From the NCBI RefSeq assembly GCF_900095285.1, contig NZ_LT607734.1:744001-808000 (forward strand): a stretch of 64,000 nucleotides of DNA, given 5' to 3'. The DNA comes from Fusobacterium gastrosuis. Its GTDB lineage: Bacteria > Fusobacteriota > Fusobacteriia > Fusobacteriales > Fusobacteriaceae. A model generated the notes under the pieces. It had not been told where the DNA came from and did not search any database. It saw only the letters and a list, made by a program, of their open reading frames with translations. Position numbers and translations under genes: made by a program. This document shows, one piece after another, positions 7,779-16,581 of this stretch. The number at the start of each line of letters is the position of its first letter. Position 1 is the stretch's first letter.

Positions 7779-9051
7779 TATGTATGGAATAGGAGAATTA
7801 ATTACAGCAGGCTTTGCATTGTTTGCTATGCTATTTGGAGCAGGAAATTTAATATTTCCACCGATACTTGGATATGAATTAGGGAATAATTGGATAATTG
7901 CTGCGTTTGCTTTTATTCTAACTGGAGTTGGAATTCCTCTTTTAGGTTTAATTTCTGTGGCAGTTACTGGAAAAAGTGTTCATAATTTTGCAGATAAGGT
8001 TGCACCATGGTTTTCAAAATTTTATGCAATAGCACTTATTTTGTCAATTGGACCTTTATTAGCTTTACCTAGAACAGGAGCAACGGCTTATGAGGTAACA
8101 TTTTTTCATGCAGGCTTTACATCGCCAATAATGAAATATGTTTATTTAGGAATATATTTTACAGTGGCATTATTTTTTTCATTAAAATCAAGTGAAGTTG
8201 TAGATAGAATTGGGAAAATATTGACACCTATTTTGTTGATAGTTTTATTTGTAATTTTAGTAAAAGGTGTATTTTTTAATGATTTAACTGTTGTTGAGAA
8301 AACATTTGAATTACCTTTTAAAAAAGGTTTTATTGAAGGTTATCAAACACTTGATGCCTTGGCTATGATTGTTTTTGCCGGAGTAATACTTAATGCAGTG
8401 AGAACAGGGAAAAAGTTAACGAAGCAACAAGAGTTTTCATTTTTGATAAAAACAGGGCTTATTGCAACAATTGGGCTTACGATAGTGTATGCAGGATTAA
8501 CTTATATAGGAGCAACATTTGGAAACTTTGAATTAGCTTCTGGTGCCGAAAAAACAGATTTATTGGTAAAAATATCAGAAACATTGTTGGGAAATATAGG
8601 CTATGTAGTATTAGCTATTTGTGTTGCCGGGGCATGTTTAACAACTTCAATAGGACTTATAGTAACAGTTGCTGAATATTTTAGTACAGTATTGAAAATA
8701 TCATATGAAAAGTTAGTTATAATAACAACAATATGGGCATATTTTGTTGCAATATTTGGAGTAAATATAATAGTCATCATATCAGTTCCTATACTTATCT
8801 TTTTATATCCGATGAGTATAGCATTAATATTTATGAATTTATTTAAAATAGAAAATGACAAAGTCCACAAAGCAGTTGTCTTTATATGTGGAGTAATAGG
8901 ATTATATGAAGCTTTTGGAGTAATGGGAATAGCTTTACCTGAAAAAATAGTGAATATTTATAATATGTTACCTTTAAGTAATTTAGGATTAGCTTGGCTA
9001 TTACCAGCATTAGTTGTTGGATTTGTTTGTGGAATTAAAAAGAATAGATAG
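7768..9051 (+). CDS. brnQ: Branched-chain amino-acid:cation carrier BrnQ
   Basis: BrnQ is a sodium- or proton-coupled leucine/isoleucine/valine importer with 12 predicted helices. The 427-residue product carries the family opening GFALFAMLFGAGNLIFPPILGY-like block, then GPLLALPRTGATAYEV, and an YQTLDALAMIVFAGVILNAV segment. The listed ATG directly abuts the GGAG ribosome site and overlaps the preceding gene by 11 bases; the next ATG, four codons in (7780), is spaced about 12 bases from it, so either may be used. With the liv operon at the left, this is a second branched-chain amino-acid import route in the window. Confidence 0.93.
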   Translation: MKNNMYGIGELITAGFALFAMLFGAGNLIFPPILGYELGNNWIIAAFAFILTGVGIPLLGLISVAVTGKSVHNFADKVAPWFSKFYAIALILSIGPLLALPRTGATAYEVTFFHAGFTSPIMKYVYLGIYFTVALFFSLKSSEVVDRIGKILTPILLIVLFVILVKGVFFNDLTVVEKTFELPFKKGFIEGYQTLDALAMIVFAGVILNAVRTGKKLTKQQEFSFLIKTGLIATIGLTIVYAGLTYIGATFGNFELASGAEKTDLLVKISETLLGNIGYVVLAICVAGACLTTSIGLIVTVAEYFSTVLKISYEKLVIITTIWAYFVAIFGVNIIVIISVPILIFLYPMSIALIFMNLFKIENDKVHKAVVFICGVIGLYEAFGVMGIALPEKIVNIYNMLPLSNLGLAWLLPALVVGFVCGIKKNR

Positions 9052-9116
9052 AGAATAAGCAAGGAAGTTAAAATATATGAGTAATAAAAAAAGAAAGAGT
9101 GTTAATATAATTTTTA

Positions 9117-9159
9117 AAGTATTAATACCAAGACATTTTAGACATTAGCTTGGATACTT
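9117..9159 (+). terminator. Bulged hairpin between brnQ and tyrS, possible terminator
   Basis: AAGTAT with ATACTT and CCAAG with CTTGG form a stem interrupted by a five-base bulge, followed by ATTTTATG rather than a clean T-run. It is the only structure in the brnQ-tyrS gap. No T-box (no GGGTGGNACCGCG-like element) is seen. Confidence 0.35.
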
Positions 9160-9197
9160 ATTTTATGCTAAAATATTTTAAAAATTAGGAGGAAAAA

Positions 9198-10406
9198 ATG
9201 AAAAATGTTTATGATACTCTTATGGAGAGAGGATATTTAAAACAATTTACACATGAAGAAGAAACAAAAGAAATATTAGGAAAAGAAAAAGTTACATTTT
9301 ATATAGGTTTTGATCCGACTGCAGATAGCTTACATGTTGGACATTTTATAGCAATGATGTTTATGGCTCATATGCAACAACATGGACACAGACCAATAGC
9401 TTTAGTTGGTGGTGGGACAGGAATGATAGGGGATCCTAGTGGAAGAACCGATATGAGAACTATGTTAACTAAAGAAAAAATTCAACACAATATAGAATGT
9501 ATAAAAAAACAAATGCAAAAATTTATAGATTTTTCAGATGATAAAGCTATACTTGTTAATAATGGAGATTGGTTATTAAACTTAAATTATGTAGATTTTT
9601 TAAGAGATATAGGGGCACATTTCTCTGTGAATAGAATGTTAGCTGCAGAATGTTTTAAATCAAGGATGGAAAATGGTTTATCTTTTTTAGAATTTAATTA
9701 TATGCTTATGCAAGGATATGATTTCTATGTTTTAAACAAAAAGTATAATTGTACTATGCAATTAGGTGGAGATGACCAATGGTCGAATATGATAGCAGGA
9801 GTTGAATTAATCAGAAAAAAAGAGAGAAAGTCTGCTTATGCAATGACTTGTACTTTATTAACTAACAGTCAAGGTCAAAAAATGGGTAAAACAGCTAAAG
9901 GAGCTCTATGGTTAGATCCGGAAAAGACAAGTCCTTATGAATTTTACCAATACTGGAGAAATATAGGAGATGCAGATGTTGAAAAATGTTTAGCTCTTTT
10001 AACTTTCTTACCTATGGATGAGGTAAAAAGATTGGGAGCATTAAAAGATGCTGAAATAAATGAAGCCAAGAAAGTTTTAGCATATGAAGTAACTAAACTT
10101 ATTCATGGAGAAGAAGAAGCTAACAAGGCTAAAGAAGCAACTGAAGCATTATTTGGGGCTGGAAATAATTTAGAAAATGCTCCAACTATTGAACTTTCGG
10201 TAGAGGATTTTGGGAAAGAACTTTTAGATATTTTAGTAGACAGAAAAATTATAAAAACTAAAAGTGAAGGAAGAAGACTTATTGAACAAAACGGATTATC
10301 ATTGAATGAAACCAAAATAGCAGATGTAAAGTTTTTAATTTCATCTGAAACTTTAGGACTTTTAAAAATAGGTAAGAAAAAGTTTTATAATATAATAAAA
10401 AAATAA
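9198..10406 (+). CDS. tyrS: Tyrosyl-tRNA synthetase
   Basis: TyrS charges tRNA-Tyr. The 402-residue protein has the class I signature as LHVGHF near residue 48, [17 protein letters not shown], the tyrosine-recognition segment [22 protein letters not shown], and the KMSKS counterpart [10 protein letters not shown]-terminal S4-like RNA-binding domain begins around residue 335 ([15 protein letters not shown]). GGAGG precedes the ATG. The linked downstream GNAT gene follows by 17 bases. Confidence 0.97.
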   Translation: MKNVYDTLMERGYLKQFTHEEETKEILGKEKVTFYIGFDPTADSLHVGHFIAMMFMAHMQQHGHRPIALVGGGTGMIGDPSGRTDMRTMLTKEKIQHNIECIKKQMQKFIDFSDDKAILVNNGDWLLNLNYVDFLRDIGAHFSVNRMLAAECFKSRMENGLSFLEFNYMLMQGYDFYVLNKKYNCTMQLGGDDQWSNMIAGVELIRKKERKSAYAMTCTLLTNSQGQKMGKTAKGALWLDPEKTSPYEFYQYWRNIGDADVEKCLALLTFLPMDEVKRLGALKDAEINEAKKVLAYEVTKLIHGEEEANKAKEATEALFGAGNNLENAPTIELSVEDFGKELLDILVDRKIIKTKSEGRRLIEQNGLSLNETKIADVKFLISSETLGLLKIGKKKFYNIIKK

Positions 10407-10423
10407 AATTATTAGGTGATATT

Positions 10424-10900
10424 TTGTCTGAATTGAAAATTAGAAATATGGAGAAAAAAGATATAGAAATAATTTATAAACATATTCATCATGGTTATGT
10501 GAGTAAATATTTCAAAGATGAAGAAACTCAAAGAGTATATCATAATGAAAAATATGAGATGCTTCTTTCAGTTAAAAATAATATTTTTCATATTTTTGAG
10601 GATAATTCAGGCAATTTTATTGCCTTTGTAAGCTATAAAATAGATAGAACCACATCAGAAATAGCTATATTTTTAAATAAAGAGTTTCGTGAAAAAAAAT
10701 TATCAAAATTGATTTTAGAAAAAAGTATAAATAAATTTAAAAATGAAAATAAAAATATAACTTATTTGGAGGCATATATTTTAGAAGAGAATATAGTTTC
10801 TAAGAAATTATTTTCTAGTTTTAATTTTAAAAGTATAGGTAAAAGTAAAAAAGAGGAAATTGATTATTTAATTTATAGGAAAAAATTATTTGATGAATAA
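10424..10900 (+). CDS. GNAT-family N-acetyltransferase
   Basis: The 158-residue product starts at TTG behind an AGGTGAT ribosome site. It has the GNAT fold order: an N-terminal LKIRNMEKKDIEIIYKHI strand-helix, central beta strands, a degenerate acetyl-CoA motif region around FREKKLSKLILEKSINKF (the usual R-x-x-G-x-G/A is not intact), and the C-terminal LEAYILEENIVSKKLFSSFNFK that matches the motif B end of the family. Substrate is unknown. The atypical acetyl-CoA loop lowers certainty about activity. It lies between tyrS and nth with short spacers and is probably co-transcribed. Confidence 0.75.
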   Translation: MSELKIRNMEKKDIEIIYKHIHHGYVSKYFKDEETQRVYHNEKYEMLLSVKNNIFHIFEDNSGNFIAFVSYKIDRTTSEIAIFLNKEFREKKLSKLILEKSINKFKNENKNITYLEAYILEENIVSKKLFSSFNFKSIGKSKKEEIDYLIYRKKLFDE

Positions 10901-10915
10901 CGAATTGAGGAAACA

Positions 10916-11566
10916 ATGACAAAAAAAGAAAAAGTAAAAAATATTTTGATAAAAATGGAAGAGAAATTTGGGAAGCCTCAATGTGCTTTGAACTTTAATA
11001 GTCCATTTGAATTGCTGGTAGCAGTAATTTTATCAGCACAATGTACTGATGTTAGAGTCAATATTGTAACAAAGGAAATGTTTAAAGAAGTAAATACACC
11101 AGAAGATTTTGCTAATTTACCAATAGAAAAGATAGAAGAATATATAAAAAGTACAGGTTTTTTTAGAAATAAAGCAAAAAATATAAAAAAATGTAGTGAG
11201 CAACTTTTAGAAAAATATAGTGGAGAAGTCCCACAAGATATGGAACAATTGACTGAATTAGCTGGAGTTGGTAGAAAGACAGCTAATGTAGTTCGTGGAG
11301 AAGTTTGGGGACTAGCAGATGGAATTACAGTTGATACTCATGTAAGAAGAATAACTAATCTTATAGGACTTGTTAAAAATGAAGACCCAATAAAAATTGA
11401 GAGAGAACTTATGAAAATTGTACCTAAGGAATCTTGGATAGATTTTTCACACTATATCATTTTACATGGAAGAGATAAGTGCATTGCTAGAAGACCTAGA
11501 TGTAGTGAATGTGAAATTAATGAATATTGTGATTTTGGGATAAAAAAATTAAAAGAAACCATTTAA
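10916..11566 (+). CDS. nth: Endonuclease III (DNA glycosylase/AP lyase)
   Basis: Nth removes oxidised pyrimidines from DNA and nicks the abasic site. The 216-residue length is typical. Visible features are FELLVAVILSAQCTD, the helix-hairpin-helix LAGVGRKTANVV with the catalytic lysine near residue 121, the catalytic aspartate in VDTHVRRI, and the C-terminal [4Fe-4S] cluster as C-x6-C-x2-C-x5-C (CIARRPRCSECEINEYC). GAGG lies upstream of the ATG. The stop codon is inside the terminator hairpin. Confidence 0.97.
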   Translation: MTKKEKVKNILIKMEEKFGKPQCALNFNSPFELLVAVILSAQCTDVRVNIVTKEMFKEVNTPEDFANLPIEKIEEYIKSTGFFRNKAKNIKKCSEQLLEKYSGEVPQDMEQLTELAGVGRKTANVVRGEVWGLADGITVDTHVRRITNLIGLVKNEDPIKIERELMKIVPKESWIDFSHYIILHGRDKCIARRPRCSECEINEYCDFGIKKLKETI

Positions 11567-11585
11567 AAATAATGGTTTCTTTTTT
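11552..11585 (+). terminator. Terminator overlapping the nth stop codon
   Basis: AAAGAAACCATT and AATGGTTTCTTT form a 12-bp stem with a seven-base loop and a T-run. Confidence 0.9.
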
Positions 11586-11649
11586 ATATGTGTATTTTAG
11601 AAAAGTCTTAGTTTTATTTGATAATTAAAAATATTTTAAATTATTATTC

Positions 11650-11678
11650 TTGACAATTATAGTAAATAATGATATAAA
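11650..11678 (+). promoter_or_regulatory. Promoter of nifS-iscU
   Basis: TTGACA and TATAAA are spaced by exactly 17 bases and end 33 bases before the nifS ATG. Confidence 0.75.
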
Positions 11679-11711
11679 TTATACAGAGATAATTAGGGAG
11701 ATGAGATTTTT

Positions 11712-12881
11712 ATGAAAGTTTATTTAGATAACAATGCCACTACAAAAGTGGATGAGAAAGTATTGCAAGCAATGCTGCCGTATTTTTCAGAATATTATGG
11801 AAATCCTTTTAGTTTACATTTGTTTGGGACTGAAAGTGGTAAAGCAGTAGCAGAATCAAGAAAAAAAATAGCGGATATATTAAAAGCAAGCCCTAGCGAA
11901 ATTATTTTTACAGCATCAGGAAGTGAATCGGATAATTTAGCTGTAAGAGGAATAGCTAGAGCATATAAACATAGAGGGAAACATATTATAACAAGTTCAA
12001 TAGAACATCCTGCAATAAAAGATACTTTTATAGATTTAATGGAAGATGGATTTGAGGTTTCTGTTATTCCAGTTGATGAAAATGGAGTTCTTAGATTGGA
12101 TGAATTAAAGAAAGCTTTAAGAGAAGATACAATTTTGATAAGTGTGATGCATGCTAATAACGAAGTTGGAAGTTTTCAGCCGATAGAAGAAATTGCAAAG
12201 ATAGCAAAAGAAAGGAAAATAATATTCCATGTAGATGCTGTTCAAAGTATGGGAAAAGTAGAAATTTATCCTGAAAAAATGGGAATAGATTTATTATCTT
12301 TTTCAGGTCATAAATTTCATGCTCCAAAAGGAGTAGCGGTACTATATAAAAGAGATGGAGTTCGTCTAGGGAAAGTTATTACTGGTGGAAACCAAGAAGG
12401 TAAAAGAAGACCAGGGACATCAAATACACCTTATATAGTTGGGATAGCAACTGCTTTAGAAATGGCTGTTGCTAATATGAAAGAAGAGTGGAAAAGAGAA
12501 GAAGAGTTAAGAAATTATTTTGAGGATGAAGTTTTGAAAAGAATTCCAGAAGTAGTAATAAATGCAAAGTCAGTTAGAAGATTGCCGGGAACATCAAGTA
12601 TAACTTTTAAATATTTGGAAGGAGAATCAATCCTGTTAAATCTAAGTCTTAAAGGTATAGCTGTAAGTTCAGGATCTGCATGTTCTTCAGACAGTTTGCA
12701 ACCCTCACATGTCCTTTTAGCTATGGGAATACCTGCTGAATGTGCACATGGAACGATAAGATTTTCTCTTGGAAAGTATAATACGAAAGAAGAGATAGAC
12801 TATACATTAAATTGTTTAGTTGAGATAATAGAAAAACTAAGATCGATATCACCATTGTGGAATGCATATCAAGCTAAATAG
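11712..12881 (+). CDS. nifS: Cysteine desulfurase NifS/IscS
   Basis: This PLP enzyme takes sulfur from cysteine for iron-sulfur cluster assembly. The 389-residue protein starts MKVYLDNNATTKVDEKVLQA and has the PLP-lysine motif SFSGHKFHAPKG near residue 203 and the sulfur-carrying cysteine in VSSGSACSSDSLQPSHVL near residue 325, followed by the SLGKYNTKEEID block. GGAGATGAG precedes the start. It is followed 33 bases later by the scaffold iscU, forming a minimal two-gene NIF/ISC unit; no hscA/hscB or iscR is present here. Confidence 0.96.
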   Translation: MKVYLDNNATTKVDEKVLQAMLPYFSEYYGNPFSLHLFGTESGKAVAESRKKIADILKASPSEIIFTASGSESDNLAVRGIARAYKHRGKHIITSSIEHPAIKDTFIDLMEDGFEVSVIPVDENGVLRLDELKKALREDTILISVMHANNEVGSFQPIEEIAKIAKERKIIFHVDAVQSMGKVEIYPEKMGIDLLSFSGHKFHAPKGVAVLYKRDGVRLGKVITGGNQEGKRRPGTSNTPYIVGIATALEMAVANMKEEWKREEELRNYFEDEVLKRIPEVVINAKSVRRLPGTSSITFKYLEGESILLNLSLKGIAVSSGSACSSDSLQPSHVLLAMGIPAECAHGTIRFSLGKYNTKEEIDYTLNCLVEIIEKLRSISPLWNAYQAK

Positions 12882-12914
12882 TTAAGAAATAAAAATTAAG
12901 GAGATGAATATAGT

Positions 12915-13289
12915 ATGTATACAGAAAAAGTAATGGAACACTTTATGAATCCACACAATGTTGGAGTAATAGAAAATCCAGATGGTTATGGAAAAGTTGG
13001 GAATCCTTCATGTGGAGATATAATGGAAATTTTTATAAAGGTAGACAATGGGATTTTAACAGATGTTAAGTTTAGAACTTTTGGTTGTGCATCTGCAATA
13101 GCAAGTTCATCAATTTCTACTGATTTAATCATAGGAAAAACAGTAGAAGAGGCACTACAAGTTACAAATAAAGCAGTAGTTGAAGCTTTAGGAGGACTAC
13201 CAGCAGTAAAAATGCATTGCTCAGTTTTAGCAGAAGAAGCTATTAAAAATGCAATAGAAGATTATATGTCTAAAAGAGATGCAAAATAA
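12915..13289 (+). CDS. iscU: Iron-sulfur cluster scaffold IscU/NifU N-terminal type
   Basis: The 124-residue scaffold receives sulfur from NifS and assembles clusters. It starts MYTEKVMEHFMNPHNVGVIE and carries the three scaffold cysteines and the accompanying aspartate: GNPSCGDIMEI, FGCASAIASSS and KMHCSVLAEEAI. The length matches a stand-alone scaffold, without the ferredoxin and C-terminal domains of full NifU. AAGGAGATGA is the ribosome site. It ends the nifS transcript before a strong hairpin. Confidence 0.95.
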   Translation: MYTEKVMEHFMNPHNVGVIENPDGYGKVGNPSCGDIMEIFIKVDNGILTDVKFRTFGCASAIASSSISTDLIIGKTVEEALQVTNKAVVEALGGLPAVKMHCSVLAEEAIKNAIEDYMSKRDAK

Positions 13290-13298
13290 TATAAAATT

Positions 13299-13331
13299 AA
13301 AAGGGATTTCTAATTAAAAGAAATCCCTTTT
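13299..13331. terminator. Bidirectional terminator between iscU and the pirin gene
   Basis: AAAAGGGATTTCT and AGAAATCCCTTTT form a perfect 13-bp stem around a seven-base loop and serve the two convergent genes. Confidence 0.9.
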
Positions 13332-13409
13332 ATAATTACATAAGAAAGTGCAAATTTATTATATTTAATTTGTGTTTTTATACAAAAACATTGTAAGCTT
13401 AAGATATTT

Positions 13410-14297
13410 TTAAAATTTACTACTTCCAAATTTTCCAGAATAATAATCAATATTAGCTTGCATTATTTCTTCTTGAGTATTCATAACAAATGGACCTTGA
13501 GCAACAACAGGCTCATTTAGAGGTTGTCCACTTAATATGACTACTTCCGCTTGGTCAGATAAACTTTCCAAAGAAAATTCACCTTCAATATTATTAAAAA
13601 GTACAAAATCTCCAGAATTTATATTTTTTTCATCATTTAATTTTAAAGAACCATTTATTACAAGAAAACCTGTATTATAGTCAGCCGGTTCATTTAAAGA
13701 AATATGTGAATTTTTATTTAAGGCAACTCTGTACATATTTATAGGTGAAAATGTTAAAGCAGGCCCCTTCACTCCCATAACTTCTCCAGCAATTATAGAA
13801 ATTTCACCAGAATTATTTTCAAGAACAATTTTTCCCATATTTTCGTTGGTAAGAGCTTGGTATCTTGGCTCAGTCATTTTAAATTTTTTAGGTAAGTTTA
13901 CCCAAAGTTGAATCATATGGAAAGTTCTGCCTTTTTTTGCATATTCTCTTTCATGGTATTCTTTATGAAGGATACCAGATCCCGCTGTCATCCATTGGAC
14001 ATCTCCAGGTCCTATTACACCACTATTTCCTCTATTATCATTATGTTCTACTTTTCCGGCTATTGCAAGGGTAACGGTTTCAAAACCTCTATGTGGATGA
14101 GCCCCAACCCCTATTGTTTTTTCTTTTCCTTCAAAAAAGTAAGGTTCATTATAATCCATTAGTAAGAATGGAGAAAATCTTTCAAAAAAATTTTTATCTT
14201 GAGATCCTGGGAAATATTGTTTTACCCTAAAACCATCACCAACCCAATGTATATTATTTTCTTTTATTATTCGTTCAATTGTTCTAAATTTCTTCAT
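13410..14297 (-). CDS. Pirin-family cupin protein
   Basis: Pirins are bicupin metalloproteins; bacterial members include quercetin dioxygenases and stress-induced redox sensors. The 295-residue protein has the N-terminal cupin motif GVGAHPHRGFETVT, then GPGDVQWMTAGSGILHKEYH, giving the three histidines and a following glutamate used for metal binding. The C-terminal cupin ends with GPFVMNTQEEIMQANIDYYSG, a conserved pirin tail. AAGGAG precedes the ATG. It follows the MarR-type gene with an 20-bp palindrome in the spacer, so it is probably the target of that regulator. The physiological substrate is not evident. Confidence 0.9.
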   Translation of the reverse strand: MKKFRTIERIIKENNIHWVGDGFRVKQYFPGSQDKNFFERFSPFLLMDYNEPYFFEGKEKTIGVGAHPHRGFETVTLAIAGKVEHNDNRGNSGVIGPGDVQWMTAGSGILHKEYHEREYAKKGRTFHMIQLWVNLPKKFKMTEPRYQALTNENMGKIVLENNSGEISIIAGEVMGVKGPALTFSPINMYRVALNKNSHISLNEPADYNTGFLVINGSLKLNDEKNINSGDFVLFNNIEGEFSLESLSDQAEVVILSGQPLNEPVVAQGPFVMNTQEEIMQANIDYYSGKFGSSKF

Positions 14298-14326
14298 CTT
14301 GATACTCCTTTACATTTTAAAATTAG

Positions 14327-14346
14327 TTATCTTTAATTAAAGATAA
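14327..14346. promoter_or_regulatory. Palindromic operator before the pirin gene
   Basis: TTATCTTTAATTAAAGATAA is a perfect 20-bp palindrome 30 bases upstream of the pirin start. It differs at one position from the palindrome upstream of the adjacent MarR-type gene, which argues for a binding site of that regulator. Confidence 0.75.
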
Positions 14347-14381
14347 TTTTGTAAAAATATATTACTTAGAAAAGTAAAAAA

Positions 14382-14789
14382 TTAAAATAATTTTCTAAGT
14401 AATCTTGAAATTAAAGCTTTTTCTTCTTCTGTAAATTCTGAAAAAAATTTATTTAAGAAATTATCGTGTTTTAATAAAACTTTTTCAAAATGTTCTTTAC
14501 CTTTTTCAGTTAAATGTAAGAAAAAAACTCTATTATCCAGCGGAAATACTTTTCTTTCTATATATCCTTTATTGATTAATTGATTAACTGTATAAGTCAT
14601 ACTACCACTTGTAATTAAAATTCTTTTTGCCAGAATTTGAATAGGTTGAGGACCTAGAGTATGTATTGCTTCAAGTAAACCAAATTCTGTCATTCCTAGA
14701 TCAAATTCTCGAAAAATCGTGGTCAAATGATCTTTTAAATTTTTGCTACTTTTTATAATAGATTCAAGCAGTATATAATTTCTTTTCAA
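14382..14789 (-). CDS. MarR-family transcriptional regulator
   Basis: The product is a winged-helix dimeric repressor type of about 135 residues. It shows the MarR layout: N-terminal dimerisation helix (LLESIIKSSKNLKDHLTTI), then helix-turn-helix IQILAKRILITSGSMTYTVNQLI and the wing ERKVFPLDNRVFFLHLTEKG. I choose a TTG start because the GAGGTG ribosome site sits six bases before it; a GTG three codons earlier lies inside that site. It has its own TTGACT promoter overlapped by a palindrome, so autoregulation is likely. It resembles the MhqR/YodB-like redox or quinone sensors in target palindrome shape, but no sensing cysteine is seen near its N-terminus. Confidence 0.88.
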   Translation of the reverse strand: MKRNYILLESIIKSSKNLKDHLTTIFREFDLGMTEFGLLEAIHTLGPQPIQILAKRILITSGSMTYTVNQLINKGYIERKVFPLDNRVFFLHLTEKGKEHFEKVLLKHDNFLNKFFSEFTEEEKALISRLLRKLF

Positions 14790-14803
14790 ATTTTTCACCT
14801 CAA

Positions 14804-14823
14804 TTATCTTTAATTCAAGATAA
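14804..14823. promoter_or_regulatory. Palindromic operator of the MarR-family gene
   Basis: TTATCTTTAATTCAAGATAA is a near-perfect palindrome placed between the -10 box and the ribosome site, where a bound dimer would block transcription start. It is one base different from the copy before the pirin gene. Confidence 0.75.
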
Positions 14824-14851
14824 TTTTAACATAATTATTTTAAAAAGTCAA
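14823..14851 (-). promoter_or_regulatory. Promoter of the marR-pirin unit
   Basis: On the leftward strand TTGACT and TAAAAT are spaced by 17 bases. The -10 box abuts the operator palindrome. Confidence 0.65.
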
Positions 14852-14997
14852 TATCTGTAAAGGTTGACTTTATCAGCTAACTCCAGTTGCCACAGTACTT
14901 ACTATCGAAATTATAACTTTCCCTTTAGCCTATTGATTAATTTTTTAAAAAAACAATAGAAATAAATTAATTTAATGCTTTCTTATATACATGTAAA

Positions 14998-15019
14998 AAG
15001 CCTCTTATTTAAGAGGCTT
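14998..15019 (-). terminator. Terminator of the NfeD-stomatin unit
   Basis: AAGCCTCTTA and TAAGAGGCTT form a stem directly after the stomatin stop codon, with a T-run on the leftward strand. Confidence 0.8.
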
Positions 15020-15025
15020 AAAAAA

Positions 15026-15910
15026 CTAGTTAATTTCTTTAACACTTTGAATAAGACTTGCTAAGTTTTGAATCTCACTAGGAATTATTATCTTAGTTGC
15101 TTTTCCGTCAGCAATTTTTTCAAAGGCTTCTAAGGATTTTAAAGCTAAAATTTCTTTCACAGGTTTAGCTTCATTAAGAGCTTTTATTGCTTCAGCCTCA
15201 GCTTTTTGAATTTCTAAAATAGCCTGAGCTTTTCCTTCGGCTTCTTTAATTCTTACTTCTTTCTCAGCTTCAGCTCTTAAAATAGATGATTGTTTTTCAC
15301 CTTCAGCAACAAGTATGGCAGACTCTCTAACCGCTTGAGCTTCTAATATTTTAGCTCTTTTTTCTCTTTCTGCCTTCATTTCTTTTTCCATCGCAACTCT
15401 TATATCGTTTGGTGGAAGTATAGATTTTAATTCTACTCTGTTAACTTTAATTCCCCAAGGATCAGTTGCTTCATCAAGTTCTTGACGCATTTTTGTATTT
15501 ATGATATCTCTTGAAGTTAGTGTTTCATCCACCGTCATATCTCCAATAATGTTCCTTAAAGTTGTAGCAGTTAGATTTTCTATTGCAGATATAGGTCTTT
15601 CCACTCCATAAGTGTAAAGTTTAGGATCAGTTATTTGGAAATAAACAACAGTATCTATTTGCATAGTTGCATTATCTTTAGTAATAACTGCTTGAGGTTC
15701 AAAATCAACTACCTGTTCTTTTAAAGAAACAATTCTTGAAATTCTATCAAAAAAAGGATTAATAAAATTTAAACCTGAATGCAGAGAATCAGAATATTTT
15801 CCAAGCTTTTCAACAATATAAACTTGAGATTCTGGAACAATTTTAATAGCTTTTATTGTTATTAAAGCTATAAGAACTAATAGTAAAACAAAAAATGGAA
15901 CAAAAAACAT
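15026..15910 (-). CDS. SPFH/Band 7 (stomatin-like, QmcA/paraslipin) membrane protein
   Basis: The 294-residue protein has one N-terminal membrane helix (FFVPFFVLLLVLIALITI), then the Band 7 domain: KIVPESQVYIVEKLGKYSDS, FINPFFDRISRIVSLKEQV and TATTLRNIIGDMTVDETLTS. A long Ala/Glu/Lys-rich coiled coil follows (about residues 170-250). Such proteins form oligomeric membrane scaffolds that organise membrane microdomains and proteases. Its partner NfeD is encoded 13 bases upstream on the same strand, the usual pairing. GGAGGG precedes the ATG. Confidence 0.93.
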   Translation of the reverse strand: MFFVPFFVLLLVLIALITIKAIKIVPESQVYIVEKLGKYSDSLHSGLNFINPFFDRISRIVSLKEQVVDFEPQAVITKDNATMQIDTVVYFQITDPKLYTYGVERPISAIENLTATTLRNIIGDMTVDETLTSRDIINTKMRQELDEATDPWGIKVNRVELKSILPPNDIRVAMEKEMKAEREKRAKILEAQAVRESAILVAEGEKQSSILRAEAEKEVRIKEAEGKAQAILEIQKAEAEAIKALNEAKPVKEILALKSLEAFEKIADGKATKIIIPSEIQNLASLIQSVKEIN

Positions 15911-15923
15911 AATACCCTCCTAT

Positions 15924-16343
15924 TTATTTTTTTATAATTATTTTATTTCCTTTAAATTCTGTTATTGTAGCATTTTCACCAATTGAAAATAAGTCATTAC
16001 TTAAAGCTGTCCAAATCGCACCTTTAAATCTAACTTCATAAATTTTATCTGGATTATCTTTATTAATAAGATTTATAATTTCAACTTTATATCCTATCAT
16101 TGATGAATCAAAGTCCTCTTTATTCTTTGACAAAAACTTTTTTGCATAAGGTCTTGTAAAAAGAATAAAAAAAACAGACATAAAGAAGAAAAATAAAATT
16201 TCAAAATTTAAATTTTTGAAAAAGAAAGCTATTGCTATTGTTAAGAATGCAGCAAGAGCAAACCAAATAGTAATAAGAGAGGGAATGAAAATTTCAGAAA
16301 TTGCAAATATAAAAGTTAAGCTTAACCAAAACATAGTTCCCAT
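15924..16343 (-). CDS. NfeD-family membrane protein
   Basis: This 139-residue short NfeD protein has two or three closely spaced hydrophobic helices in its first 70 residues, then a soluble OB-fold-like C-terminus with the conserved YEVRFKGAIWTALSNDLFSIGE segment. It lacks the ClpP-like protease domain found in long NfeD proteins. It pairs with the stomatin-like protein encoded downstream. AAAGGAGG is 8 bases before the ATG. A -10-like TATAAT lies upstream without a convincing -35 box. Confidence 0.9.
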   Translation of the reverse strand: MGTMFWLSLTFIFAISEIFIPSLITIWFALAAFLTIAIAFFFKNLNFEILFFFFMSVFFILFTRPYAKKFLSKNKEDFDSSMIGYKVEIINLINKDNPDKIYEVRFKGAIWTALSNDLFSIGENATITEFKGNKIIIKK

Positions 16344-16478
16344 AATTATAACCTCCTTTGTATTATTTTTCTTTATTATATCATAATATGTATGAATATC
16401 TAATTCGCGTATTTTACTTATTAAATATAAATTTTTGTAAAAAAAATATAAAAAAAGTACAAAATTAAGAAATATTTA

Positions 16479-16508
16479 TTGACTATTGTATATAAAAAAT
16501 TATAAAAT
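16479..16508 (+). promoter_or_regulatory. Promoter of the EF-G-like gene
   Basis: TTGACT and TAAAAT are spaced by 18 bases in the gap between the divergent nfeD and EF-G-like genes. Confidence 0.55.
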
Positions 16509-16581
16509 AAAAACAAATATATAATTAAAAAATTATATAATTTATAAATAGGTAAACAAAAGAATAAAGGGGGCAAAATGT

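Noticed and set aside
9052..9197. T-box leader or short peptide (23 codons from 9077) before tyrS
   Set aside because: No T-box core sequence, no specifier loop; the short frame has no family match and overlaps a terminator-like hairpin.
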